From contig JAAZNS010000216.1 in NCBI GenBank assembly GCA_012798185.1, forward strand, positions 1 through 12,869: a DNA stretch of 12,869 nt. The letters are read 5' to 3'. Both the position numbers and the translations under genes were made by a program. Below are positions 1 to 7,733 of the stretch, piece by piece. How positions within the stretch are numbered: position 1 is the stretch's first letter; each line of letters starts with the position of its first letter. This DNA is from Chloroflexota bacterium (GTDB lineage Bacteria; Chloroflexota; Anaerolineae; Anaerolineales; UBA4823). The notes below the pieces were generated by a model. It was not told the DNA's origin, searched no databases, and worked only from the letters and a program-made list of their open reading frames with translations.

Positions 1-579
1 GACCAGCAGCGCTTGCGAGAAAGCTTTACTCAGGTCAAATGCACTCCAGGGGAAAAAACCTGCAATCCGAACCAGGCTTGCCCCTATTAAATGCAGACCA
101 TAGTGCAAAGGCATCGGCTTATCAGGGTACAGAAAGTAGTGGGGTGGAAAATCTCCGGCTGCAATTCGAGAGACTAGGGGTAAATTGTAAAAATCATCGA
201 AAATTGCCAAGCCGCGGTTGATCAGGGCATATAGATAAAATATTCCCATGAAAGCTGCCAGCTGGCACAACATGGTCAGCGAGTCAGGTTTAAAATTCAA
301 CAAGAATGTGTTACGTTTAAAAAACGCAAAAAAAATTCCAACACTCAATATTAAGATCGCCGCCCCCCAATACGCTTCGGTAATATTAAGTAAATATCCC
401 AGCAAGTTGCTAAAAACCATAAAAAGAATAAATCCTAAGGCAATCCCGGAGATCACCCGCTCGCGTTGTCGTAGGTGAAACACCGAACATACCAGCAGCC
501 AGCCACCAGAGCACCAACACAAGCTCATCACCAGCCAGATAATTAGATCGATCAGGTTGCCTGTTCTTGAAAAATACAA
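1..579 (-). CDS. Multi-pass membrane protein, GT-C/DUF2298-like, partial (C-terminus beyond left edge)
   Basis: The frame is open from a TTG at 579 to the window edge, giving 193 codons with no stop. No ATG lies between the stop of the preceding gene (TGA 604-606) and codon 18. The TTG is preceded by GGAG at 588-591 with 8 nt spacing, so I take it as the start. The protein is strongly hydrophobic, with membrane segments at about residues 11-33, 43-64, 70-88 and 102-122. A loop follows with D128-D129, then GDFPPH (142-147), then PLHYGLHL (157-164), then another hydrophobic stretch. An acidic pair in an outer loop, a 'GdFPP' motif and an aromatic/His motif before the next helix recall GT-C-fold membrane proteins, especially the DUF2298 'YYY' family known from Chloroflexi and archaea. 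That is my reading of the motif, not a search result. It is the fifth gene of the glycan operon, 24 nt after the previous one. A lipid-linked sugar transferase role is inference. Confidence 0.72.
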   Translation of the reverse strand, partial: MYFSRTGNLIDLIIWLVMSLCWCSGGWLLVCSVFHLRQRERVISGIALGFILFMVFSNLLGYLLNITEAYWGAAILILSVGIFFAFFKRNTFLLNFKPDSLTMLCQLAAFMGIFYLYALINRGLAIFDDFYNLPLVSRIAAGDFPPHYFLYPDKPMPLHYGLHLIGASLVRIAGFFPWSAFDLSKAFSQALLV

Positions 580-587
580 AAGATTAA

Positions 588-591
588 CTCC
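588..591 (-). promoter_or_regulatory. Ribosome binding site deciding a TTG start
   Basis: GGAG on the minus strand, 8 nt before the TTG at 577-579. It is the only Shine-Dalgarno-like site near the beginning of this open frame, and no ATG competes. It supports a TTG start for the partial membrane protein. Confidence 0.5.
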
Positions 592-603
592 GCTATAAAT
601 ATT

Positions 604-2622
604 TCATTGACACTTTTTGTTGATTTTTTGCTGAGGGACTAACAATTGCACTTTTACATCTTTTATGGTTTTAATCGCCGTGTAATAACAGCGCAAATTC
701 ACGCCCACCGTATTAACCCAGGCATTATTTTCCTCACCAAAGCGCTCGGCTTCTCCTTTAACCGGCAGGTACACCGGTTCAGTGACGATCATTGCAAATC
801 GCTGATTCTTTAAATCTTGATGGAAACGTTCAAGATAATCGGGGTTGCCCGACATCGCCATTTCCATAAGAAATACCCTTTCGTATTCAGGCACAAGCTT
901 AACGCCTAGGATTTCACCAAAGATCATGAGCTGCCGCTCTGAAATAAACAACACTTCCCCTTCCTGGCTGGCTTTTAGCACCTGGCTGCGAATTTTCTCC
1001 AAACTTTTTTTAACCAACGCGTGATCCGGATAAGTGAGAGCACCTCCCGAAAATATCGTGAATGCAATGGGCATTAGAAGGGCACAGCCTATCAAAATCC
1101 AGCGGCAATAATGCATGCTCGTAGATGGTTTCATTGAAGAAAGAGAAGCGGCTGTTTCACTCTCTTCCAGGTCAGGAGAAAGACAACCGAAGTGAATCAT
1201 CCCACAAATAACCAGCAGTGTTGCCAGGTAGGCATCCATATTGTGCAAATTGCTGCCGCCGCCAATTTTTACGCTGACTACTAAACCGCCGGTAAATAAA
1301 ATCAATAATATCGCCCCTATTCCTAACCAGCGTATGATATGGACCCTGCGCCAAACCTTCCCCAGTTGTATAATCGCCAGCAATATCAAGGGCAAAGAAA
1401 CTACAACCGATGCTCCTAGTATGCCCAGGGGATAGGTTGAATTGGGGAACAAGCGATACCAGAGTAAATTAGAGGTAAAACTTGAAGTAAATTGGTCAGG
1501 AGGATTCCCGGAAATTCGTATATATACAACTTGAGCAGCCATTGCGGTGAGAATTCCGCCAATCGTCCAAAAAGCAGGAGGCAGTAAATACCGCCAAAAA
1601 GGTTTTCCCCGTTGGTTCACTTCGATAAAGTACAGTAAGGATGCCAGCATGCCAGGCACTGGGTACCAATTCACACGGCTGATCCCTGCCCAAATGGATG
1701 CTATAACTAATACTACATATGATATCAGCATACTACGACGTTTACCTTGCACCGGGTAAAAACCCCAGATGACTAGAATAACCGGTACCTGCAAATGATA
1801 ATAAATTGGTCCGATGAGCAGAAATAGAAATACCCAGGCAGTGAATGCAATTCTAAAAAACCAATCTTGAATATTTAACCGGCGTGCAAAAACTGCCGAT
1901 AAAATCAGAGTGATGCCGATCCATAACAATACCTGCCATAAACGATGCAGCCATAACGTAGAATTTGGCAGCAGGAACGGAATGGCTTGTAACAAATAAC
2001 GCGTGGGGTGCAAAATTGTAGGGGCGATAGCTTCCCCGTATATTTTCCTGGCAAAAAATAAAGAGGCATAATAATACCGGCTGGCTTCGGACCAGCTTAA
2101 AGTAAAGGGGTAGGTTGACACATCGGGTATATATGCTGCCAGTTTAAATCCAAACGCAGTGAAAACGGCTGAACCGCCTAAAAGTACAATCCGGGGATGG
2201 GTTAATCCCCCAGATTTCAATAAAATACTCCCTGCAAGAGACAACAGCCAAAATAAAAGCAACCGGGAAGGCTTATCGCGGTAAATCAATCCAGAAGGAC
2301 TCATTAAAAAGATCGAGATAGAGATTACCAAAAGAGCAAAAATAAAATAGTTATAACGATTTAAACGACGCAATTGTCTTTGAATTCGATCAAACCATTC
2401 CCATAAAATCGCTTTCGAACGGGAAAAAGTAACCACAATAACCGTAATCGCTGATAAAGATGAGCCCAACCCTAAAATAAATTTCACGATCAATCGCCGG
2501 GAAAGAAAAAGAATTCCAGCATCATATGCCGGAAGCGCAAAACTGTAAACCCAGGCTGCAAAAAGCAAAGCCGTAATTCCACAAACAACTCTTAATGCAA
2601 GCACACGCTGCCGTTCGTCCAT
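604..2622 (-). CDS. Multi-pass GT-C-like membrane protein with soluble C-terminal domain
   Basis: The product has 672 residues, with about a dozen hydrophobic segments between residues 10 and 525 and a polar region (about 535-672) predicted to fold outside the membrane. A loop with W177-S-E179-A-S-R182 and three tyrosines (Y183-185) sits after the early helices, where GT-C glycosyltransferases carry their acidic/Arg loop motif. A second conserved-looking motif, GGGSNLHNMDAYL (455-467), lies before a late helix. These features suggest an integral membrane glycosyltransferase using a polyprenyl-phosphate-linked donor. I cannot name the acceptor, and the assignment to a specific family is uncertain. 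The C-terminal domain (residues 553-620) alternates strands and helices and I do not recognise it. The ATG at 2622 has only a weak, distant GAGG (2634-2637), so translation may depend on coupling to the upstream gene, 24 nt away. It lies between the UPF0104 gene and another membrane protein in the same operon. Confidence 0.78.
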   Translation of the reverse strand: MDERQRVLALRVVCGITALLFAAWVYSFALPAYDAGILFLSRRLIVKFILGLGSSLSAITVIVVTFSRSKAILWEWFDRIQRQLRRLNRYNYFIFALLVISISIFLMSPSGLIYRDKPSRLLLFWLLSLAGSILLKSGGLTHPRIVLLGGSAVFTAFGFKLAAYIPDVSTYPFTLSWSEASRYYYASLFFARKIYGEAIAPTILHPTRYLLQAIPFLLPNSTLWLHRLWQVLLWIGITLILSAVFARRLNIQDWFFRIAFTAWVFLFLLIGPIYYHLQVPVILVIWGFYPVQGKRRSMLISYVVLVIASIWAGISRVNWYPVPGMLASLLYFIEVNQRGKPFWRYLLPPAFWTIGGILTAMAAQVVYIRISGNPPDQFTSSFTSNLLWYRLFPNSTYPLGILGASVVVSLPLILLAIIQLGKVWRRVHIIRWLGIGAILLILFTGGLVVSVKIGGGSNLHNMDAYLATLLVICGMIHFGCLSPDLEESETAASLSSMKPSTSMHYCRWILIGCALLMPIAFTIFSGGALTYPDHALVKKSLEKIRSQVLKASQEGEVLFISERQLMIFGEILGVKLVPEYERVFLMEMAMSGNPDYLERFHQDLKNQRFAMIVTEPVYLPVKGEAERFGEENNAWVNTVGVNLRCYYTAIKTIKDVKVQLLVPQQKINKKCQ

Positions 2623-2646
2623 TAAACCAATTGCCTCTACGTAATC

Positions 2647-3636
2647 CTAATTAGGTGTCATTTCTGGAAAGTCATCCACTGTGTAGTTTTCTTGTTTAGC
2701 TCTGGCTTCTAAAATACCGGGTACATACAAGGCTCCCGGCAGGCTGGCAAGCATAACCAGGGTACGCAATAATAGCGCAATAGTTAAACTGCTTTGATAT
2801 GAAATCCCGCCTAAATTTGAATAAATCAACGCCATGGATACTTCCTGCAGTCCATAGCCATTAATTGAAATCGGAATTTGAGTTATGAAATATACGAAAC
2901 TCCATAATCCAGCTACCTGCCAAAAAGTGATCGATTCTCCCATTCCATGGAGTAGCAGGGTAATCGCACCAAACCAGCATATCATATGCACCCAGGTGCA
3001 AAGGAATGAATATATCAATCCTCTCGGATGCTTCAGCCATCCAGAAAAAGCTGAACTTACCTGCCGAAAAAACCTTACACCTTTTTCCCGCCAGGAAGCC
3101 AAATACTTATCAATTGATAAAAAAGCAAGCGGCAGTGCAACTGGAGGATAATGCAAAGATAGCATATCACTGATTGATTTCACGCTGATCAATCTGGATA
3201 TTCCAAAAGGCAGCGCCGTTATCATGCCTGCCATACCCACCAGGCGGTCTACGATCAATGAAGCAGCGCTGATGGACACATCATACTTTAGTTGAACAGC
3301 GCCTACCAGGCGCACCACATCGCCGCCAATCGTGGTAGGTAAAAAATTGGTTGCAAATAAACCGCTAAAAGTAAGGCGTACGCTGTCCTTAAAAGATATC
3401 TCTAATGCTGCTGATTTCAACAAGGTGTGCCATCTTCCGCAAACCGCAATCCGCGAAATCAGCATTAATCCAACCGCCAGAACGAAACGCCATACCGGAA
3501 TCAAACGAATTGCATCAGCAATCTCACCCCAACCCTGCTGGCTGAGCAATACAACCAACAAAACCAGGGAAAGCAGGGTACCTCCAAGCCGCAGCCACAA
3601 TCCCTGATTACGCCTGTTATTCAGGCTTTTTTTCAT
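2647..3636 (-). CDS. UPF0104 / LPG-synthase-type transmembrane protein (flippase-like domain)
   Basis: The product has 329 residues, the usual length for stand-alone members of the lysylphosphatidylglycerol synthase TM-region family (PF03706/UPF0104). Hydrophobic segments lie at about 17-33, 49-66, 126-150, 160-175, 207-230, 240-258 and 283-308. Family landmarks are visible: NFLPTTIGGDVVRL (97-110), SLIVDRLVG (126-134) and PISINGYGLQE (255-265). The soluble aminoacyl-transferase domain of MprF is absent, so this is not a lysyl-PG synthase. Such proteins are commonly found beside polyprenyl-phosphate glycosyltransferases and GT-C enzymes and have been proposed to help move lipid-linked intermediates. 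That role is inference here. The ATG at 3636 has AAGGTG at 3641-3646 (4 nt spacing) and overlaps the end of the GT2 gene by 20 nt, so the two are probably translationally coupled. Confidence 0.88.
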   Translation of the reverse strand: MKKSLNNRRNQGLWLRLGGTLLSLVLLVVLLSQQGWGEIADAIRLIPVWRFVLAVGLMLISRIAVCGRWHTLLKSAALEISFKDSVRLTFSGLFATNFLPTTIGGDVVRLVGAVQLKYDVSISAASLIVDRLVGMAGMITALPFGISRLISVKSISDMLSLHYPPVALPLAFLSIDKYLASWREKGVRFFRQVSSAFSGWLKHPRGLIYSFLCTWVHMICWFGAITLLLHGMGESITFWQVAGLWSFVYFITQIPISINGYGLQEVSMALIYSNLGGISYQSSLTIALLLRTLVMLASLPGALYVPGILEARAKQENYTVDDFPEMTPN

Positions 3637-4582
3637 TGATCACCTTGCGAATAGTATAGATCGGTTTATGCTGCGATTCGTGATACGTACGGATGAGTAA
3701 TTCAGCAACAAACCCCATTAAAATCGATTGAACGCCAATAATAAATAACATGGTGGACAATTGCAATAACGGTGAACGGATAAGATGTTCTTCATACCAT
3801 ATCCGGCGTAGGACTAAGGCGATCAGGGTAAGAATGCTAATCGCAATCAAAACAACGCCAGCCCCGCCAAATAAATAGATAGGTTTATTAGCATAACTCA
3901 TTAAAAATTTTACGGTGAACAAATCCAATATCACCTTCAAGGTACGTCCTAACCCGTATTTCGCTCTCCCAAAACGGCGTGCATGATGATGAACGGGCAC
4001 TTCCACAATCTTGGCGCCCACACTCGCAGCATAAGCAGGAATAAACCGATGCATTTCGCCGTAAAGATGAAAATCAGCTAAAACCTCCCGGCGGTAAGCT
4101 TTTAAGGTACACCCATAATCATGCAGTCGAACACCGGTAACGGTAGAAATCAACCAGTTTGCTATCTGTGAAGGGAGCTTTCGGGTAAAAAAAGTATCCT
4201 GCCGGTTGACCCGCCAGCCGCTTACCACATCGTATCCCTGATTAATTTTTTCCAACATCATCGGAATATCTGCTGGATCGTTTTGTAAATCGGCATCCAT
4301 GAATATAATGACATCACCCTGTGAATGGTCAATTCCGGCAACGATCGCAGCCGTTTGCCCAAAATTTCGGCGAAATGAAATCACACGGATATGGTGAGGG
4401 TCATTGGAAGCCATTTTTTCCAGCACTGCCAGGCTCTCGTCCATGCTGCCGTCATCCACAAAAATTGCTTCCCACGGAATGGTCATTTCTGACATCACGC
4501 GTTGAAGAGCATCGTTCAATGGAATTAAGCTTTCTGCCTCGTTATACACAGGAATAACGATCGTTATACTGTTTGTCTCCAC
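3617..4582 (-). CDS. GT2 polyprenyl-phosphate glycosyltransferase (DPM1/GtrB/ArnC-like) with two TM helices
   Basis: The product has 321 residues. The N-terminal GT-A domain has VIPVYNE (9-15), VDDGS (42-46), RRNFGQTAAIVAG (71-83) and DADLQNDP (96-103). D96 and D98 are the metal/nucleotide-sugar aspartates typical of family 2. LHDYGCTLKAYRREV (153-167) is the family's substrate-side motif. Two C-terminal helices at about 236-258 and 275-297 match the GtrB/DPM-type architecture, in which a sugar is moved from a nucleotide donor to polyprenyl phosphate on the cytoplasmic face. The sugar cannot be read from sequence. The start is GTG at 4580-4582, preceded by a strong GGAGG at 4589-4593. The stop overlaps the start of the UPF0104 gene, and gmd ends 36 nt upstream. 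Confidence 0.93.
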   Translation of the reverse strand: METNSITIVIPVYNEAESLIPLNDALQRVMSEMTIPWEAIFVDDGSMDESLAVLEKMASNDPHHIRVISFRRNFGQTAAIVAGIDHSQGDVIIFMDADLQNDPADIPMMLEKINQGYDVVSGWRVNRQDTFFTRKLPSQIANWLISTVTGVRLHDYGCTLKAYRREVLADFHLYGEMHRFIPAYAASVGAKIVEVPVHHHARRFGRAKYGLGRTLKVILDLFTVKFLMSYANKPIYLFGGAGVVLIAISILTLIALVLRRIWYEEHLIRSPLLQLSTMLFIIGVQSILMGFVAELLIRTYHESQHKPIYTIRKVINEKKPE

Positions 4583-4588
4583 TAAGGA

Positions 4589-4593
4589 CCTCC
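4589..4593 (-). promoter_or_regulatory. Ribosome binding site deciding a GTG start
   Basis: GGAGG on the minus strand, 6 nt before GTG 4580-4582. The VIPVYNE strand begins a few residues later, as expected for the mature N-terminus of GT2 enzymes, so the GTG is the natural start. Confidence 0.75.
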
Positions 4594-4618
4594 AATTTCC
4601 CTCTTGGCACTGCAGAAT

Positions 4619-5593
4619 TCAATTTTTGGCAATTTCCCTGGCTACCTGTTTCAGATCTTCTTCAACCATTAATGCTACCAGATCTTGAAATGAAACCTTG
4701 GGCTGCCAGCCAAGCGCAGCGCGGGCTTTGCTGTAATCCGCAACAAGTAATTCTACCTCAGCGGGACGGTAGAAATGCGGGTCTTGCACCACATATTGTT
4801 GATAATCTAATCCAGCCGCTTTAAATGCTGTCTCACAAAATTCCCGCACCGAGTGGGTTTCTCCAGTGCCGATCACGTAATCATCCGCCTTATCCTGTTG
4901 AAGCATAAGCCACATTGCCTCCACATAATCTCCGGCGAACCCCCAGTCCCGGCGGGCTTCCAGGTTACCCAATTGAATTTCTTTTGCTAATCCTAATTTA
5001 ATACGAGCAACGCCGTGTGTGATCTTCCGCGTGACAAATTCCATCCCCCGCCGTGGACTTTCGTGGTTGAACAGAATTCCAGAAACAGCAAACATATTAT
5101 ATGACTCGCGGTAATTCACCGTGATCCAATGTCCATAAACTTTTGCCACACCATAAGGGCTGCGCGGATAGAAAGGCGTCGATTCGTTCTGAGGCACTGT
5201 GCGTACCTTCCCAAACATCTCACTGGTCGAAGATTGATAAAATTTCGCCTTAGGGTGCGCATGGCGGATGGCTTCCAGCATGCGGGTAACGCCCAAAGCG
5301 GTTACTTCACCGGTTAACACCGGCTGGTTCCAGGAGGTAGGAACAAAAGACTGCGCCGCCAGGTTATATACCTCATCCGGTTGGTATTCTGCTATCACGT
5401 CCATTAACGAACTTTGGTCGTGCAAATCGCCTTGTAAGATGATAATATCATCTTGAATTTGCTCGATGCGCTCGAATGTGATCGTACTGGAGCGGCGAAC
5501 CATCCCTAAGACCGTATAACCTTTGGAGAGTAAAAATTCCGCCAGATAGGATCCATCCTGGCCGGTGATGCCAGTGATCAATGCGGTGGGCAT
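4619..5593 (-). CDS. gmd: GDP-mannose 4,6-dehydratase
   Basis: The product has 324 residues, typical of the enzyme that converts GDP-D-mannose to GDP-4-keto-6-deoxy-D-mannose in the cytoplasm. It is an extended-SDR protein. The NADP-binding loop is TGITGQDGSYLAEFLL (7-22), with glycines 8, 11 and 14. The motif RRSST (33-37), characteristic of Gmd, follows. The active site has SSTSEMFG (121-128) with T123 and E125, and Y147-x-x-x-K151 in SPYGVAKVYG. NHESPRRG (176-183) is another Gmd signature. The ATG at 5593 has a near-perfect site, AAAGGAGG (5599-5606). It is the first gene of the operon, 26 nt after the predicted transcription start. The follow-on enzyme for GDP-fucose (Fcl) or GDP-rhamnose (Rmd) is not in the window, so the final sugar is unknown. 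Confidence 0.96.
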   Translation of the reverse strand: MPTALITGITGQDGSYLAEFLLSKGYTVLGMVRRSSTITFERIEQIQDDIIILQGDLHDQSSLMDVIAEYQPDEVYNLAAQSFVPTSWNQPVLTGEVTALGVTRMLEAIRHAHPKAKFYQSSTSEMFGKVRTVPQNESTPFYPRSPYGVAKVYGHWITVNYRESYNMFAVSGILFNHESPRRGMEFVTRKITHGVARIKLGLAKEIQLGNLEARRDWGFAGDYVEAMWLMLQQDKADDYVIGTGETHSVREFCETAFKAAGLDYQQYVVQDPHFYRPAEVELLVADYSKARAALGWQPKVSFQDLVALMVEEDLKQVAREIAKN

Positions 5594-5598
5594 AAAAG

Positions 5599-5606
5599 CC
5601 TCCTTT
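5599..5606 (-). promoter_or_regulatory. Strong ribosome binding site of gmd
   Basis: AAAGGAGG on the minus strand, 5 nt before the ATG. It is the best Shine-Dalgarno sequence in the window. Confidence 0.8.
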
Positions 5607-5626
5607 GCTCAAAATTCAATGGCTGA

Positions 5627-5654
5627 ATTATAATCAGGGCTGGAATACGGTCAA
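5627..5654 (-). promoter_or_regulatory. Sigma70-type promoter of the gmd glycan operon
   Basis: On the minus strand, TTGACC (5654-5649) is followed after 16 bp by a perfect TATAAT (5632-5627). Transcription would begin near 5619-5620, leaving a leader of about 26 nt that carries the gmd ribosome binding site. Both boxes, the spacing and the position fit a housekeeping promoter for the whole left operon. Confidence 0.75.
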
Positions 5655-5770
5655 GAGGTAAAATATTATTAGGCTACACCCCAAGTAAAATCACTTCGTG
5701 AACGTTGAAAATATCTCACCGCCGTAATAATCTGATTGTTAATATGGTTAATTTTTCAATAGAGTTTTTA

Positions 5771-5800
5771 TCAACAGTCTCATCGCTCTTGTGCTAAAAT
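5771..5800 (+). promoter_or_regulatory. Extended -10 promoter of the VWA-FHA / PP2C operon, possibly leaderless
   Basis: TGC-TAAAAT (5792-5800) is an extended -10 element. A weak -35, TCAACA (5771-5776), lies 18 bp before the hexamer. The predicted start of transcription is 5807-5808, exactly at an in-frame ATG (5808). No Shine-Dalgarno sequence precedes that ATG or the one at 5799, which would lie inside the -10 box. This suggests a leaderless mRNA. Confidence 0.5.
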
Positions 5801-7733
5801 GTATGGCATGTTGAGGCATATCTTTTGGCTATTGGCTCTCAGCTTAATCTTTACAACCCCTGTAAATGCCCAAACAGCCAATGATGCCAGATTATTCAGC
5901 CCAAATACTGGCACATTTCCCAAAATTGGTATTTATCTCGACGCGCATGATACCCATGGCGGTTTTATGCATGGGATTCACCTCGATGATGTTCAGGTGT
6001 TCGAAGATGACCGCCAGATAAAAATCTCCGAATTCAAAGAAATTCGCCCGGGTGTTCAGATTGTCATTGCTTTGAATCCCGGACGATCCTTTCTGGTGCG
6101 CAACTCCAAAGGTCTTTCCCGCTACGATATTATCGCTTCATCGATAACCAGTTGGGCAATGAGTCGTACCGGTTCGACTCTGGACGATATGAGCCTGATC
6201 GTTCCAGACAGCCCTGGGCGTACTCATCTTGTAGATCCTTTAGACCTGGCACAAGCAACATCTGCATATATCGTCAACGATAAAACAATCAGCCCTAATC
6301 TCGATTTAGTTTCCGATGCCATCGATCTGGCGAACGACCCGCCTCCACGAGCTGGAATGGAACGAGTTATCCTATTATTTACCTCCCCATTAGAGAACAA
6401 TCAATCTCAAGGTATACAAGATTTGGTGACTCGTGCAGCTCAGAATCAGATCCGCATCTTTATTTGGCTGGTTGGGGCGCCCGATTCATTCAACGAGAAA
6501 AATATCGCCGGGCTTGAATCACTGGCAACGCAAACGGGGGGAGCCTTTATCCCCTATACCGCGGATGAAATGATCTCTAATCTCGAGGATTATTTAGATC
6601 CGCTGCGCAGTGTTTATTATTTGGAGTATCAATCCCTGATTCGGAAAACAGGAACTCATCAGTTACTGGCGCAGTTTCAGTATAATGGAGAACAAATAAC
6701 AACACCTCTGCTTAATTTCGAGATTGAGATATTCCCGCCAAAACCTGCTTTTGTTTTTCCGCCCACGGCTATTTCCCGCACCGAACCAACTGAAAAGAAT
6801 CCTAATCATCGAAATGAAATCCAGGCAAAAGAATATCTGCCCAAAGAGGTCTCATTACAAATATTGGTCGAATTCCCCGATTCTCGTCCCCGCAGTTTGG
6901 TACGCTCGACTCTATATATCGACCAAGTGGTTGCTGCAGAAAACCTGAAAGCACCCTTCGACCAATTTATATGGGATATATCCAAATATACCGAGACAGG
7001 TCAGCATGTGATGCGGGTAGAAGTCGAAGACAGCCTTGGTTTAATCGGAAGTAGTATAGAAACACCGGTCGATGTCCTTTTGCCAACCCCTCATTTTTCC
7101 CTGGCTGCAAAATTATCTCCGCATCTGCCCTGGATTGCCAGCCTGGTTGCGGCTGGTTCTGGTTTGTTATTGGCTTTCATCTTATTAGTAAATGGAAAAA
7201 TTCATCCCAATTCGCATGGCTGGCTGAAAGATTTCAGGAAAACAAATCGAAACAGAAACAAGGAAATGATAAAGCCCCCTGCAGCCGATTCGTTTGGTAT
7301 TGGTGGTCGTAAAAAAGCCAATTGGACTGAGTTCTTCCAAAAATCCCCCCCATTAGCCCCACAAGCATTGGCATATTTGATCCCGGTCGAGAATGGCGAA
7401 ACAACGCAAAACCTGGCGCCCATCCCAATCACCCAAGGCGTATATATTGTCGGCAGAGATAGTTTACTGCCATCGCTAACCAAAGGAAATCCCACCATCG
7501 AACCTGAACATGCCCGCATCACCCGCCGCAAAGATCAAAATTTTTACATCAACGATATGGGAACGCGCGCCGGTACCTGGGTTAATTACACACCAATCAC
7601 CGGAGAGGGTGTTCTTATCGAACATGGCGATTTAATCCATTTTGGCAGTATTGCAGTTCAATTTTCTCAGCCTGATCATAACAATCACAAAAAAATCGTT
7701 GTAAAAGAGGCATTTGATTATGATCCCTTCTGA
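5799..7733 (+). CDS. Signal peptide / VWA-like / TM / cytoplasmic FHA-domain protein
   Basis: This is a 644-codon open frame, but the real start may be the ATG at 5808 (codon 4; see promoter). Numbering is from 5799. Residues 1-24 form a signal peptide ending PVNA-Q. Residues 42-275 look like a von Willebrand A fold: a first strand VQIVIALN (86-93), VILLF (190-194) and a strand-helix pair IRIFIWLVG (218-226). The MIDAS DxSxS is replaced by N93-P-G-R-S, so metal-dependent binding is doubtful. Residues 350-428 look like an Ig-like beta domain. One TM helix (445-464) is followed by a basic stretch, placing the C-terminus in the cytoplasm. The FHA domain (546-625) has GR (552-553), EPEHARI (568-574), GT (588-589) and W594-V-N596. 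The FHA Arg and the His after the third strand are those that support phosphothreonine binding. The protein probably couples an external sensor or scaffold to phospho-Thr recognition. It is the first gene of a pair with the PP2C gene. Confidence 0.85.
   Translation: MYGMLRHIFWLLALSLIFTTPVNAQTANDARLFSPNTGTFPKIGIYLDAHDTHGGFMHGIHLDDVQVFEDDRQIKISEFKEIRPGVQIVIALNPGRSFLVRNSKGLSRYDIIASSITSWAMSRTGSTLDDMSLIVPDSPGRTHLVDPLDLAQATSAYIVNDKTISPNLDLVSDAIDLANDPPPRAGMERVILLFTSPLENNQSQGIQDLVTRAAQNQIRIFIWLVGAPDSFNEKNIAGLESLATQTGGAFIPYTADEMISNLEDYLDPLRSVYYLEYQSLIRKTGTHQLLAQFQYNGEQITTPLLNFEIEIFPPKPAFVFPPTAISRTEPTEKNPNHRNEIQAKEYLPKEVSLQILVEFPDSRPRSLVRSTLYIDQVVAAENLKAPFDQFIWDISKYTETGQHVMRVEVEDSLGLIGSSIETPVDVLLPTPHFSLAAKLSPHLPWIASLVAAGSGLLLAFILLVNGKIHPNSHGWLKDFRKTNRNRNKEMIKPPAADSFGIGGRKKANWTEFFQKSPPLAPQALAYLIPVENGETTQNLAPIPITQGVYIVGRDSLLPSLTKGNPTIEPEHARITRRKDQNFYINDMGTRAGTWVNYTPITGEGVLIEHGDLIHFGSIAVQFSQPDHNNHKKIVVKEAFDYDPF

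Noticed and set aside
39..478. Two plus-strand open frames of 60 and 76 codons
   Set aside because: They are shadows of the minus-strand membrane protein (1-579), which is open throughout and has a coherent hydrophobic pattern and loop motifs. The shadows have no ribosome binding site or domain.
2647..3636. Reading the UPF0104 protein as MprF (lysylphosphatidylglycerol synthase)
   Set aside because: It has only the membrane region and ends after the last helix. The C-terminal aminoacyl-transferase domain that defines MprF is absent.
7202..7531. A 109-codon minus-strand open frame inside the FHA gene
   Set aside because: It lies opposite the TM-to-FHA part of a well-supported plus-strand gene. 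Its sequence has no recognisable domain and there is no ribosome binding site.
7714..7719. TTG at 7714 as the PP2C start
   Set aside because: It adds only two residues and is 3 nt from the GAGG, while the ATG at 7720 has workable 9-nt spacing.
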